Origin: Thalassospira povalilytica
GTDB lineage: Bacteria; Pseudomonadota; Alphaproteobacteria; Rhodospirillales; Thalassospiraceae
Length of the DNA: 64,000 nucleotides
Assembly (NCBI RefSeq): GCF_002844235.1
Contig: NZ_PGTS01000003.1
Location: 1 to 64,000 of the forward strand
Direction: 5' to 3'
Positions within the stretch are counted from its first letter, which is position 1; each line of letters opens with the position of its first letter. The notes under the pieces are model-generated. The model ran no database searches, was not told the origin of the DNA, and saw nothing but the letters and a program-made list of their open reading frames with translations. Both the position numbers and the translations under genes were made by a program. Of the stretch, positions 18,010 through 28,188 are shown one piece after another.

Positions 18010-18935
18010 ACCGGGCGCACAGCCTGACCATAGACCGGATCATCTTCGCATCGGCGGGTCACATACTGTCTTAACAATTCCACGAAATGCATCGCCAACC
18101 GGTTGCGGCCGGCTGGCGGCATGACGCAGGCATAAGGCAACCAGAATTCCGGTGCGATCGGGCGCAGAACGGTCTTGGTTGAATCACTGAATGCGCTGTT
18201 GATCATATCCATCACGCCAAGCCCATAGCCGCTTTCAACGAATTTCGGCACCAGAAGGCTTGATCCGATTTCAAGACTGATATTGGGAAGTTTTCCGATG
18301 CTTTCAAACACACGATCAAGGCGCTGTCGCCAGATCTGATTGGCGCGCAAGGATACAAACGGTTCATCGGCAAAGGCTTCTGCCGGGACAATATCAAGTG
18401 CCGCCAGGGGATGGGAAATCGGCAATAAAACCTGTGTGCGGGCCTCAAGAATCGGTTCGATTCCGAGTTCGACCACGTTGTTTTTTACCGGCAGCGACAG
18501 CAATCCAAGATTATAGCGCCGCGACCCGACCTGGCTTTCGACGTCAGAACGGGTTCCGATATCGATCTTGCATTTCAAACCGGGATTTTCGTCACGCAGG
18601 ATATCTATGACCGGCGGCAAAAGTGAGGCCCCGATCGGCCCGACCGTAATGATCCGCAGGGTTTCATCAATTTCGGCACGAATGTCGCGGGCAATTTTCG
18701 GAATTTCCTCGACCCCGTTAAGGATATGCTCGGCTTCCTGAAAAAAGCGTTCGCCTTCTGCCGTCAGGACAAGGCGCTGGTTGATCCGCTCAAACAGCTT
18801 GATCTTGAGTTCCGCCTCAAGGGTGGCAATCATCCGGCTTGCCGAAGACTGGCTAAGATTTGCGCTTGCCGCTGCTCCCGACAGGGTCCCTTGCAAGACC
18901 GTCAAACGAAATAGGCGTAGCGCTTTGAGGTTCAT
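17997..18935 (-). CDS. LysR-type transcriptional regulator
   Basis: A 312-residue LTTR with an N-terminal winged helix-turn-helix (MNLKALRLFRLTVLQGTLSGAAASANLSQSSASRMIATLE) and a C-terminal two-lobed inducer-binding domain. The start at 18935 begins exactly at the typical LTTR N-terminus; the open frame upstream to 19013 is not family-like. It converges on the lyase gene and overlaps its 3' end by 13 bases. It is the likely regulator of the carrier-lyase pair, whose promoter region carries LTTR-style repeats. The inducer may be a dicarboxylate or the lyase substrate; that is inference. Confidence 0.88.
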   Translation of the reverse strand: MNLKALRLFRLTVLQGTLSGAAASANLSQSSASRMIATLEAELKIKLFERINQRLVLTAEGERFFQEAEHILNGVEEIPKIARDIRAEIDETLRIITVGPIGASLLPPVIDILRDENPGLKCKIDIGTRSDVESQVGSRRYNLGLLSLPVKNNVVELGIEPILEARTQVLLPISHPLAALDIVPAEAFADEPFVSLRANQIWRQRLDRVFESIGKLPNISLEIGSSLLVPKFVESGYGLGVMDMINSAFSDSTKTVLRPIAPEFWLPYACVMPPAGRNRLAMHFVELLRQYVTRRCEDDPVYGQAVRPVQMS

Positions 18936-19089
18936 GGGAAGTCCGCAACAGTTCCGGGATGAATGGCCCTTACTTTTAGACCGGATACCCCAAATCCCGA
19001 AAGACAAAAGCACGGTATCCGACCGTTCCCGGGGCCATGGGCAGCGCGCGAAACAGCATTGATCTTTGTCGTAAAACCATCATGCCATG

Positions 19090-19122
19090 AAAAAAGGCGG
19101 GCCAGATTGGCCCGCCTCTTTG
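19090..19122 (-). terminator. Intrinsic terminator of trxA
   Basis: Read on the minus strand: GGCGGGCCAATCTGGCCCGCC followed by TTTTTT. Lies 20 bases after the trxA stop and closes the long minus-strand gene cluster. Confidence 0.88.
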
Positions 19123-19140
19123 AATTCTTTGACCCGAAGA

Positions 19141-19461
19141 TCAGATCGACTGGTTGATCCAGTCAACAAGTGCGCTTTTCGGAAGGGCGCCAACTTTCAT
19201 TGCCGCAACTTCGCCGCCCTTGAAGATCATCAGGGTCGGGATGCCACGAACACCGTATTTCGCCGGGGTGTTCGGGTTTTCGTCGATATTTACCTTGGCG
19301 ATCTTGAGCTTGCCGCCCAGTTCACCGGCAATTTCATCGAGGTAAGGCGCAATCTGCTTACACGGACCGCACCACTCAGCCCAGAAATCGACCAGAACCG
19401 GGTCGTTGGAACCCAGAACGTCGGAATCGAACGAACCGTCGGAGACTTTAATCGTGGTCAT
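19141..19461 (-). CDS. trxA: Thioredoxin
   Basis: A 106-residue classical thioredoxin, a general cytoplasmic disulfide reductase recharged by thioredoxin reductase. The active site is WCGPCK with Cys31 and Cys34. The cis-proline motif is in [12 protein letters not shown], and the buried aspartate is in VDFWAEW. It lies 177 bases after addA on the same strand, an arrangement common in alphaproteobacteria; the gap suggests it also has its own promoter. A strong terminator follows. Confidence 0.95.
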   Translation of the reverse strand: MTTIKVSDGSFDSDVLGSNDPVLVDFWAEWCGPCKQIAPYLDEIAGELGGKLKIAKVNIDENPNTPAKYGVRGIPTLMIFKGGEVAAMKVGALPKSALVDWINQSI

Positions 19462-19638
19462 ACTTTCAGATCCTAGTTGTTACGAGGCAAAGGGTTTCCC
19501 CGTTAACCTCGATCCGCTGTATGAGGCCAAGGTAGGCAGCACTGACGCAAACGTCAAGCGCATTGGGCGACTAGCGGCCATGTCACCCACGCCAGACCCC
19601 GTGTTTTGCAGAGTCGGCCAAGGCCCTTTTTATCTCGA

Positions 19639-22600
19639 TCAGCCAAATGTCAGAATATGGTCGGGAAGCTCCACCATCCATGGCCCGTTGGTCCACAAAA
19701 TGAAACAACGGACCTTTTTGCCCGGATACATTTGAGCAAGGGCCGCCCGGTAAATCGACATCTGTCGACGGTATGCCTTTGGCGTGCCTTCCACATCACG
19801 TGGCGGCGGGCGGTTGGTCTTGTAATCAACGATCATGACATCGTCATCGCGCACGACCAGACGGTCAATCTGGGCCGACACCACATCACCGCCAACAATA
19901 CCGACCAACGGCACCTCGGCCCGTGATCCCGGCGCAAAGACCGGGGCAAAATCGGGATTATTGAAAATGGCGATGGTTTCATTCGCAATTTCGGCCTGCT
20001 GATCCGGTTCAAGCGCGTGAACAGGCTGTGCCAGGAAGCGTTCCGCCGCCCCGCGACGCATATCTGCGGGCAGATCAGGCAACAGTTCCAGAAGCTTGTG
20101 AATCAAAATGCCGCGTTTGAAGCTTTGCCCCTGATCCCCGCCCAAGGGCGATTGAACGGCCGGTTCTTCTTCGAGCGGACGACTGGGGGCCAATGGTTTG
20201 GGCGGGAAGGATTCTTGTGGTGCGACCGCCCGAATAAGGCTGCGCGCGGCAGTTTGTCGGGTTGCCGTACCGGTTTCAACCCGGTCGGGTTTGGGTTCTT
20301 CGGACTGATCGGTTTCCCAAATCCATCCTTCGCCCGACCAGCCGGAACCGGAATAGGCACCAAGATCAATCTGGGCCGGTTTGGCATAGCCTTCCATCGC
20401 CTGTTGGCACAGATTGTACCAGCAATGTTCAGCTGCCTTGCGCCGCCCCTGCCAGCCGCAAATGTAAAGCCTGTCTTCGGCACGGGTCAGGGCAACATAC
20501 AGCAGGCGGTTATATTCCTGATCGCGCTTAACGGCGATGGCATCGCGCAGACGCGACACCACATCGGTTTCCAGTGCCACGCGCGGCAACCAGAACATCA
20601 GGTTTTTGTCTTCCTGCCAGAACAGGTTGGGGGCCTGTGTCGGTACTTGCATGGTATCGGGCAAAAACACGATCGGTGCCTGAAGGCCCTTGGCCCCGTG
20701 TACGGTCATGATGCGAACTTCATCGCGGCCGCTTTGTTCAAGGTCACGCTTGATTTCGGCATCCCCGGCCATCAGCCAGTGCAGGAAACCCTGCAAGGTC
20801 GGGGCGTGATCGGCCTCATAACCCATGGCAAGGTTCAGGAATTCGTCAATCGGATCATTGGCCTCGATCCCGAGACGCCCGACCAGACGAGCCCGAACAC
20901 CGCGCGCATCGTCACCGCGCCCGCCCAGCAATTCGGCATAAAGTTCAAACGGGCGTTCGTAATCAACCCGGCCCAGCCATTTGAACAAAAACGCATAGGC
21001 ACGGGCAAAGATCGATCCGTCATCCACCGCCCCGGCCTTTTCACGCAAGGCATGCCAAAGCGTTCTTGGGCGGTTATGGGCAACTTCAAACAACTGGTCA
21101 TCGTTCAAGCCGATCAACGGGCTTTTAAGCACCTCGGCCAGTGTCAGGTCATCTTCGGGCATCAACAGGAACCGCCCGAATGCCACAAGATCCATCACTG
21201 CAAGCTGATCGGTGATCTGCATACGGTCAACACCGGCGACCGGAACATTGCGTTCTTTCAGCGCCTTGACGACCTCGTCAACGAACGCGGTACGACGGCG
21301 CACCAGGATCATGAAATCACCGGCGCGCACCGGACGGCCGCGGGATGTCAGGATTTCCTTTGCATCGATTGCATGGCGAATGCGCCCGGCAATGACGCGG
21401 GCCAACCTGATTTCCGGGTCTTCAAGGCGCACAATCCGGGTCGGTGGCGTCCACGGGTCTTCGGGGGCACGTTCCTGTGGCTCGACCGCAGGCCAAAGTT
21501 CAATGCGGCCTGCCTGCCCGACGCGAAACGGGCTATGGGCGACATCCGCACCATCATCCCCGACCCCTTGCTTGGCCACCGGTCCGGCAAAGACACGATC
21601 CACCGTGCCCAACACCGCATCGGTAGAGCGGAAGGAAATGTTCATCGGCACTTCGCGCCACTCGGCAGCAATTTCATTTGCCCGTTCGCGGAAATAACGG
21701 CGCATTTCGGCGAATTTTTCCGGATCGGCACGCTGGAAGCTGTAAATCGATTGTTTCGCATCCCCGACGGCAAAGATCGTGCGTGGCTTATCGGCATGCC
21801 GACCGGCATCGATAAAGAACTCCTCGGCCAGGATGCGCACCACTTCCCACTGTTCGGGGTTGGTATCCTGCGCCTCGTCAATCAGGACGTGGTCAAGGCC
21901 TTCGTCGAGTTTGAACAACACCCACCCGGCAATCCCGGCCTGACGTTGCAAAAGCTGCAAGCTGGTCAGGATCAGGTCATCGTAATCAAGCCGCGCATGC
22001 AGCGCCTTTTTGGTGGCATAGCGATCAAGCATCGCATTACCGATGGTAATTAGCGCCGATGTCGCCCCGGCCATGGAAGCCGCCTTGCGCTGACGGTCAA
22101 TTTCGATCAGACGCGCACATTCCTGTTCAAGGGCATCGGCCCCCATCGGGTGGTTTTCCGCCGCCCCCTTGGTGATCAGTTTGGCGCGCGGTTCACCCGC
22201 GGTCGTAAAGAACACGCTGCGATAATCATTAAACACCGCCAAGCGGTCTTCGACCGTGGTCTTTTCCAAAAATTGCGCCAGTGCCGGCACACGGGCCTTA
22301 TCGGTTTTGGTTCCGGCTTCAAGGGCGGCAAGACCGCGCATCAATCCGTCACGGTCAAAGGCATCATCGGATAGCGCCTTGGCAAGAATGGCTTCCTCGT
22401 TAACACCGACCGGCACGCCAAGCGCCTTATAGACCGCTTCGCGCATGCGATTGGCCCCACCCAGATTGGCCAGCATCCGTTTAAGACGGCCACGTTCGCG
22501 GGCCAGTTCGCCCATGACTTCGCCAAATGCGCCTTCGCGGACCTGTCCGGTGACAACCGAAAGTGCCTTGGCCAGATCTTCGTCGCGCCCCGTACGGGCA

Positions 22601-23103
22601 AAGGCCAGAACTTCTTCCTGCACATCGGCCATGGTTTCGGCGGCTGTGCGGTCATCCATGATTTCGAAATGCGGGGCAAGGCCCGCTTCAAGCGGGAAAC
22701 GACGCAGCAGTGACTGGCAGAATGCGTGGATGGTCTGGATTTTCATCCCGCCCGGCGCATCAAGAACACGGGCAAAGAGCTGACGCGCACGGATGGTTTC
22801 ATCGGCACTGGGCGCCGATCCGGCCAGATTGGCCAGATCATCATGCAATGCGCGGTCTTCCATCGTCGCCCAGCGGCCCAGCCGTTCATTGACACGGTTG
22901 GCCATCTCGGCGGCGGCTGCCTTGGTAAAGGTCAAACACAGAATGCGATGGGGTTCGGTGCCCGACAGCATCAACCGCAATACCCGGTCAGACAACACCT
23001 TGGTCTTGCCTGCCCCCGCCGATGCCGACACCCACACCGATGCAGTTGGATCGGACGCATTGCGTTGCAGGACATTGGGATCCGTACCGCGCATTTCGGT
23101 CAT
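19639..23103 (-). CDS. addA: ATP-dependent helicase/nuclease subunit AddA
   Basis: A 1154-residue subunit of the AddAB double-strand-break resection enzyme, the counterpart of RecBCD. It contains a UvrD-type helicase with Walker A SAGAGKT (28-34) in ASVWVSASAGAGKT, motif II in HVLIDEAQDTNPEQW, GDAKQSIYSFQRADP (motif III region), and MTVHGAKGLQAPIVFLPD (motif V). The C-terminus carries a RecB-type nuclease with GILIHKLLELLP and VDYKTNRPP, whose Asp and Lys are catalytic. Its start overlaps the addB stop by four bases, so the subunits are made together. Confidence 0.95.
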   Translation of the reverse strand: MTEMRGTDPNVLQRNASDPTASVWVSASAGAGKTKVLSDRVLRLMLSGTEPHRILCLTFTKAAAAEMANRVNERLGRWATMEDRALHDDLANLAGSAPSADETIRARQLFARVLDAPGGMKIQTIHAFCQSLLRRFPLEAGLAPHFEIMDDRTAAETMADVQEEVLAFARTGRDEDLAKALSVVTGQVREGAFGEVMGELARERGRLKRMLANLGGANRMREAVYKALGVPVGVNEEAILAKALSDDAFDRDGLMRGLAALEAGTKTDKARVPALAQFLEKTTVEDRLAVFNDYRSVFFTTAGEPRAKLITKGAAENHPMGADALEQECARLIEIDRQRKAASMAGATSALITIGNAMLDRYATKKALHARLDYDDLILTSLQLLQRQAGIAGWVLFKLDEGLDHVLIDEAQDTNPEQWEVVRILAEEFFIDAGRHADKPRTIFAVGDAKQSIYSFQRADPEKFAEMRRYFRERANEIAAEWREVPMNISFRSTDAVLGTVDRVFAGPVAKQGVGDDGADVAHSPFRVGQAGRIELWPAVEPQERAPEDPWTPPTRIVRLEDPEIRLARVIAGRIRHAIDAKEILTSRGRPVRAGDFMILVRRRTAFVDEVVKALKERNVPVAGVDRMQITDQLAVMDLVAFGRFLLMPEDDLTLAEVLKSPLIGLNDDQLFEVAHNRPRTLWHALREKAGAVDDGSIFARAYAFLFKWLGRVDYERPFELYAELLGGRGDDARGVRARLVGRLGIEANDPIDEFLNLAMGYEADHAPTLQGFLHWLMAGDAEIKRDLEQSGRDEVRIMTVHGAKGLQAPIVFLPDTMQVPTQAPNLFWQEDKNLMFWLPRVALETDVVSRLRDAIAVKRDQEYNRLLYVALTRAEDRLYICGWQGRRKAAEHCWYNLCQQAMEGYAKPAQIDLGAYSGSGWSGEGWIWETDQSEEPKPDRVETGTATRQTAARSLIRAVAPQESFPPKPLAPSRPLEEEPAVQSPLGGDQGQSFKRGILIHKLLELLPDLPADMRRGAAERFLAQPVHALEPDQQAEIANETIAIFNNPDFAPVFAPGSRAEVPLVGIVGGDVVSAQIDRLVVRDDDVMIVDYKTNRPPPRDVEGTPKAYRRQMSIYRAALAQMYPGKKVRCFILWTNGPWMVELPDHILTFG

Positions 23104-26100
23104 GACTTTTCCCCTTTTCCCGCATCAGGATTTGCAACGATCTTAGCGCTAACATCACCATTTTCCGCACCGTCCGCATGGGCGTCGATATCCTCACTGC
23201 CCATCCATTCACGCAGGCGCGACAGATGCACATAATCGGAATATTTCGGCGCGTGATCCGGGTGCGGGACACTCAGATACGGCGTGTCGGGATCAGCGAA
23301 GGCTGCGGCCAGACCATTCACACCTTCCACGGCCTCGTGCGCCAGGGCGGCGGGCGTGGTTTTCATGCGGGCGGTATTAATCTCGACAATTTCACCGGCC
23401 GGATCACCGCCCGATAGCTTCCAGAATGCCATGCTGGCCGGTGGCCCGGCGGGCACATCGCCAAATCCGCCCTTTTCGGCAATCGCGGCTTCAAGCGGCA
23501 ATTGTGGAGCAAAGCCGTTGGCAACGTCCCCCTGACTGGGCGGAGCACCGGTCTTATAGTCAATGATCGCAATGCCACCATCACGAAGCTGATCAATACG
23601 ATCGGCCCGGGCATAGACCTGAAAACCGCTGCTGGTATCGAGGGTTCCGGCCTGTTCGGTATAGGACCGGCGCACCGCATCACGCCTTGTGGCTTCGGTC
23701 TGGATGAACCATTTGGCAATGCGTTCAAAGCGCGGCCACCAGAATGCCCAAAGCCCCGGGCGTGCTGCCAGCGGCCGGAAGACTTCGTGCCCGATAATCA
23801 GCAATTCCTGTTCGCCGTCGGGTGGCAAATGATCGGGATGGCGGGCAATGAATTGATCAAGGGCATCATGGATCAGATTGCCGTAATCCGCCGCGCCGGG
23901 ATCTTCATCAACCCCGTCAAGTTTGCGCAAACCCAGAATATGGCGGGCATAGATCGCATAAGGATCGCGCATCCATGTTTCGATCTGGGTTACCGACAAA
24001 CGTTGCGGACGGGCCGATACCGGTGGTCTTGGGGCCGGACGCCCGATCCTGATCCGCATTTCGTCAGTCGGCTCGTCAAGGGTTTCGGCCAAGGCACGCC
24101 AGTCGGCCGCATCGGATTTTTCCATCGAAACACCCGATTTCCGCAGAATGTTTTCAATCCGTAACAACCACCGCGACGGTACTGTCGGCGTGCCTTCGAT
24201 ACGCAATGCGCGGGTCATCACCACATCTGGCGAACAAAACAGTTGCTGAAAATCATGGGCCGATTGCCCGACCCGATGTTCGGGGGCCGGAAGACCGAAA
24301 TTACGACGCATCGGGCGGCTCATCCACGGGTCGGCCCCGGCTTCTGGCGGCCAGACGCCTTCGTTCAGGCCCCCCAGAATGGTCAGATCGGCCTGTTGCA
24401 TCTGGGCTTCGACCGTACCCCAGATAAACAAACGCGGATGTTTGCCATAGCGCGGGCGCACCGCACGATCAGCCATCAATGCATCGAGAAACGCGCCATA
24501 ACGATTGCCCGGCATTGGCACAAACTCGCCCAGGGCATTCAGCAATTCATGCACGAAATCGGCCAATGCCTCGCCCGCTTCGCCGCGCCAAAGTCGGTCT
24601 GCACCCGATTGGGTATCGCTTGCGGCCAATGCCTCGGCTGCGGTGATATGACAACGCAGGGCATGAACCGGCGACAGGGCCTTTTCCGCATTCAGATCCG
24701 ACAGACTTTCAAGACAGGCCGCACAACGCGCGACCAGATCAGACAGCCGATCATGATCATCGCGTATCCGTTCAAACCGGGCCGGGGCACTGTCCGATCC
24801 GCTTGCCGTCAGGCGTTCGATAGCCTCGTCACGCCAACCATCAAGGGCGGTTTGCAAACCATCCAGTCCGGGGCCCGGACGCGCCCCGCGCAACACTTCC
24901 TTTTCCAGAAGTCGGGTCAGAACACGGAATGTTTCCGGCGACAAACCGGCAGCCGACAAGGGATGTTTGAGAAGCTCCAGCAACGGAACCGGTGCGAATT
25001 CTTCCTGAACCGCACGCACGACAAGGCGCAGGTAAATGGCAGGCGCCGTGTCATGAAGCGGAATACCCGCCGAATCATCAATTTCAACTTCCCACCGGCG
25101 AAGCTCGGTTGCAACACGGCGTGCCAAGCCACGATCGGGGGTCACCAGCGCACAGGTCTTGCCGGGATGTTCAAGGGCCTCGCGCATCATCAATGCGATT
25201 GTCGTTGCCTCTTCCCGAGCACCCGAACAGTCAACACGCAACACCCCATCAAGCACATCAGGCGCAAAGCCCGTGATATGCCGCCAGTGATGGGTGGTTT
25301 TGGCCGGACGCAGGGCTTCGCGGGCCAGACGACGGCGTTCGATGGTGGCATCCGACTCTTCGCCTAGTGCGGGCCATGGCAGCACACTGTCGGCATGACG
25401 TCCGATATGGCGCAATGTCTTGCCCAGCAAATGCTGGGGATGGGTGGCGTCCTCATTGATCGCGGCCCAGTCTTCGTGATTAAGCCCCTTCATCAGACCG
25501 GGCAGAACCACGCGCCCCTTGGGTATCCCAAGAACTGCACGCATCAGATCACGCAATGCCGGAAACGGCCCGGTCGACCCAACAATCAAAACCGGGTTTT
25601 GTGGCGGATTGGCATCCCAAAGATCAATCTGCGCCTTGATCAGGGCATTGCGGCGCATCGCCCGGTCACTGACATCCTGGGAGGCCAGAATACCCGGCCA
25701 ATGCAGGGTCAGGATTTGCAGGAATTCAAGCGTCAGTTGCCAATGCTCGGCAAATTCTTCGGGCACCAAGCCTTCAAGATCATCAAAGGCGCAGTTTTCG
25801 GTCTGTACCTGATCCAGGAAACGGGCCAGTTCCCCGGCAAGACGGGCGGCCTGATCGGCGGTCGGTTTTTCACCGCGGTGATCGGGCCGGTTCATGATCA
25901 ACCGGGTCAAAAGCAGTTTTCGTTGCAGGTCCGGAATGGCTGGCGGAAGATCAAGGGCCGCCTGTTCCCCGCCGGCACCATAGATCGCCAGTTCGTCTTC
26001 GTCGGCCTCGCCCAGTGGCCGGATGGTCGGAAGCAGGGTGACCGCGCCATTCGATTGGCGCAGAAAAGCATCGCGCATCACCTTGGCCGACCGGCGATTG

Positions 26101-26303
26101 GGCACCATCAAAACATAATCGGGCAAGGCGACTGGCTGATCAGCGGTTTCTGCGATCAGTTGCCTGGCGATCAGATCGGCAAAAGCTTCGCCCGGCGGGA
26201 TAAAGAACAGGTTTTGCGCAAGCGCTTCTTCACCGCCAAACGGGTCCGCGCCGCCATCATCGGGATATTCGGGTGCGTCCATGTAATCAAATAGGTCCGC
26301 CAT
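23100..26303 (-). CDS. addB: Double-strand break repair protein AddB
   Basis: A 1067-residue AddB subunit. The N-terminal half is a helicase-like fold with degenerate motifs (FFIPPGEAFADLIARQLI, VPNRRSAKVMRDAFL), without the intact Walker A found in Bacillus AddB, as is usual for alphaproteobacteria. The middle has the LGGLNEGVWPPEAGADPWMSRPMR motif. The C-terminal nuclease domain has GNLIHDALDQFI and IIDYKTGAPPSQGD. I see no obvious cysteine set for the Fe-S cluster known in Firmicutes. It overlaps murU upstream (stop and start share one base) and addA downstream. Confidence 0.93.
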   Translation of the reverse strand: MADLFDYMDAPEYPDDGGADPFGGEEALAQNLFFIPPGEAFADLIARQLIAETADQPVALPDYVLMVPNRRSAKVMRDAFLRQSNGAVTLLPTIRPLGEADEDELAIYGAGGEQAALDLPPAIPDLQRKLLLTRLIMNRPDHRGEKPTADQAARLAGELARFLDQVQTENCAFDDLEGLVPEEFAEHWQLTLEFLQILTLHWPGILASQDVSDRAMRRNALIKAQIDLWDANPPQNPVLIVGSTGPFPALRDLMRAVLGIPKGRVVLPGLMKGLNHEDWAAINEDATHPQHLLGKTLRHIGRHADSVLPWPALGEESDATIERRRLAREALRPAKTTHHWRHITGFAPDVLDGVLRVDCSGAREEATTIALMMREALEHPGKTCALVTPDRGLARRVATELRRWEVEIDDSAGIPLHDTAPAIYLRLVVRAVQEEFAPVPLLELLKHPLSAAGLSPETFRVLTRLLEKEVLRGARPGPGLDGLQTALDGWRDEAIERLTASGSDSAPARFERIRDDHDRLSDLVARCAACLESLSDLNAEKALSPVHALRCHITAAEALAASDTQSGADRLWRGEAGEALADFVHELLNALGEFVPMPGNRYGAFLDALMADRAVRPRYGKHPRLFIWGTVEAQMQQADLTILGGLNEGVWPPEAGADPWMSRPMRRNFGLPAPEHRVGQSAHDFQQLFCSPDVVMTRALRIEGTPTVPSRWLLRIENILRKSGVSMEKSDAADWRALAETLDEPTDEMRIRIGRPAPRPPVSARPQRLSVTQIETWMRDPYAIYARHILGLRKLDGVDEDPGAADYGNLIHDALDQFIARHPDHLPPDGEQELLIIGHEVFRPLAARPGLWAFWWPRFERIAKWFIQTEATRRDAVRRSYTEQAGTLDTSSGFQVYARADRIDQLRDGGIAIIDYKTGAPPSQGDVANGFAPQLPLEAAIAEKGGFGDVPAGPPASMAFWKLSGGDPAGEIVEINTARMKTTPAALAHEAVEGVNGLAAAFADPDTPYLSVPHPDHAPKYSDYVHLSRLREWMGSEDIDAHADGAENGDVSAKIVANPDAGKGEKS

Positions 26304-27064
26304 TACTTGCCCCCGGCTGCGGCTTGTTTGTCGCGTTCGATTTCAAGCGCCCGGGCAATGACCGGTTCGGAGTCCGAAAGGGCTTCGGGGGTTCCGATAT
26401 GAAAATGCCCGCCATCATGGACAAGCCCGTAACACCGCCCTTCTGCCAGCGCCTTGTCATAAACGACGTTCAGCGAAAAGGCCCCGTCCGGGGTGTTTTC
26501 AAACAGCCGCGGGGACAGGACCTGAACCCCGGTAAAGAAATAAGGCGCGCTTGCCGCGTCGCCGCGACGTTTTAACCGCCCATCAACCTGCCAGAAGAAA
26601 TCACCGGCGCCATCATAGCCATATCCATCCGCCACCGGATAGATCGCCAAAAGCGCATCCATATGATCAGGATCAAAGGCACTGATCAGGCGATCAAACA
26701 AGGCTTCCCGTCCCTCGGTCCAGAAGACATCGGCATTGGCAATCAGGATCGCCTCACGGTCCAGCAACGGCAGGGCCTTTTTCACCCCGCCCCCGGTTTC
26801 CAGAAGGTCAACTTCCGGCGAGGTCACGACCATCGGTGCCGCCCGTGCCGCAACATGATCGGCAATCATCTGGCCAAGGTAGTGGCAATTGACCACCGCC
26901 TGATCAAACCCGGCCGCTGCCAGCTTATCAAGCACATGATCAAGCATCGGCTTGCCTGCCACCGGCACCAGCGGTTTGGGCATGGTATCGGTGATCGGGC
27001 GCATCCGTTTGCCAAGACCGGCGGCCAGTACCATTGCCTGTGCGCGATGATTGTTGCTGGTCAT
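26303..27064 (-). CDS. murU: Nucleotidyltransferase, MurU-like (MurNAc-1-phosphate uridylyltransferase)
   Basis: A 253-residue sugar-phosphate nucleotidyltransferase. The nucleotide-binding opening is MVLAAGLGKRMRPITDTMPKPLVPV (GxGxRxxPxTxxxPKP), followed by an IANADVFW metal-binding motif. With the adjacent kinase it matches the AmgK-MurU peptidoglycan-recycling shortcut: MurNAc is phosphorylated at C1 and then converted to UDP-MurNAc, bypassing de novo MurA/MurB. That assignment rests on the gene pair. It overlaps amgK by four bases and touches addB. Confidence 0.88.
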   Translation of the reverse strand: MTSNNHRAQAMVLAAGLGKRMRPITDTMPKPLVPVAGKPMLDHVLDKLAAAGFDQAVVNCHYLGQMIADHVAARAAPMVVTSPEVDLLETGGGVKKALPLLDREAILIANADVFWTEGREALFDRLISAFDPDHMDALLAIYPVADGYGYDGAGDFFWQVDGRLKRRGDAASAPYFFTGVQVLSPRLFENTPDGAFSLNVVYDKALAEGRCYGLVHDGGHFHIGTPEALSDSEPVIARALEIERDKQAAAGGK

Positions 27065-28188
27065 GGATGCGCCTTTCGGGTCGGGGTGGTGGCCAAATTT
27101 GTCGCAAGATCGGGTGCCTTACGTGCCGGTTCGGGGATATGGGTTTGGACCCAGTCTGCAAGGGCTGGCAAATGGTCACCCGCCCCGCGCAGGATCAGAT
27201 CCCAACAGCGCGGGATATAGTCAAAATATCGCGTTTTCCCGGCCTTGACCGCAAGCCAGCCAAACCGACCAAGAATACGGAAATTACGAACCATCGATGT
27301 CGCCACATATGACGTTTCGAAATCGGAATGATCAACATTCGGAAAGGCCGCCAGATAAAACTGCTTCATCCGGTTTTCAAGATCAGGGCCGATATCATGG
27401 CGCACATCGCGCATAAGCGACGCCAGATCATAGGGGCGCGTGGCAATCGCGGCATCCTGAAAATCAATGATGCCGCAATCATCGCCGCCATCGCCATTTT
27501 CGACCAGCATCAGGTTATCGACATGATAATCACGATGAATAATCACTTCACCCGCCTGCCAGCACATCGGCAATACATCATCCAGTAACCGGTCAAATGC
27601 GGCAATTGCGTCGGCGCGCCTGGCTTCGTCGTCAATGATCAGTGGCAGATAGTCATTCTTGAAACTGGCCAGCATCTTGCGGAAGTTATCCGGGCCATAC
27701 TGGACAAGGCCACTGTCTTGCATGCCACCACCATCGCAGAAGCGATGCAGAATGATCAGTTGTTCGACCGCACGAAGATAAAGCCCGTCCTTGCCTGTCC
27801 CATCCATCATGGCCCCGGCCTGAAGCGCGCGGGTAAAGGTGATATCGCCAAAATCCTCGATCAGGACAAGACCGCGTTTTTCATCGGACGCCTGGATGTG
27901 CGGCACCCGCCAACCGGCACGTTCAAACAGCGGCGTCGTATGCAGAACCGGGGCAACCGATGCCGGGCGTTCGGGATCATCGTAAATGCCATGCGGATCG
28001 ACATGGATCGCACTGGGCGGGAAATCCATCAAAAGGGCCGTGTCATGACGACGTTCAAGCCGGAAATATTTGCGCGCTGATGCATCATCGACCAGCGGGG
28101 AAACCTGTGCATTTTGCCAGCCACACGACACCAGAAAATCCTGGCGTTCGAAATTGCGGCGTTCCTGATCGGGGGTCGCGCGGCTCAT
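27061..28188 (-). CDS. amgK: Anomeric MurNAc/GlcNAc kinase AmgK (APH family)
   Basis: A 375-residue aminoglycoside-phosphotransferase-fold kinase. The catalytic loop is IIHRDYHVDNLML, and the Mg-binding DFG-like segment is GIIDFQDAAIATRPYDLASLMRDVR. Clustered with murU and tsaE it matches AmgK, which phosphorylates MurNAc or GlcNAc at C1 in muropeptide recycling; this route gives intrinsic fosfomycin tolerance in other Gram-negatives. Its ends overlap both tsaE and murU by four bases, so the three are translated in tight order. Confidence 0.88.
   Translation of the reverse strand: MSRATPDQERRNFERQDFLVSCGWQNAQVSPLVDDASARKYFRLERRHDTALLMDFPPSAIHVDPHGIYDDPERPASVAPVLHTTPLFERAGWRVPHIQASDEKRGLVLIEDFGDITFTRALQAGAMMDGTGKDGLYLRAVEQLIILHRFCDGGGMQDSGLVQYGPDNFRKMLASFKNDYLPLIIDDEARRADAIAAFDRLLDDVLPMCWQAGEVIIHRDYHVDNLMLVENGDGGDDCGIIDFQDAAIATRPYDLASLMRDVRHDIGPDLENRMKQFYLAAFPNVDHSDFETSYVATSMVRNFRILGRFGWLAVKAGKTRYFDYIPRCWDLILRGAGDHLPALADWVQTHIPEPARKAPDLATNLATTPTRKAHP

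Noticed and set aside
20017-22053. 678-codon plus-strand open frame opposite addA
   Set aside because: Antisense to the conserved helicase and nuclease; Phe/Gly/Arg/His-rich with no family features.
24243-25367. 374-codon plus-strand open frame opposite addB
   Set aside because: Same kind of shadow, with no recognisable domain or ribosome site.
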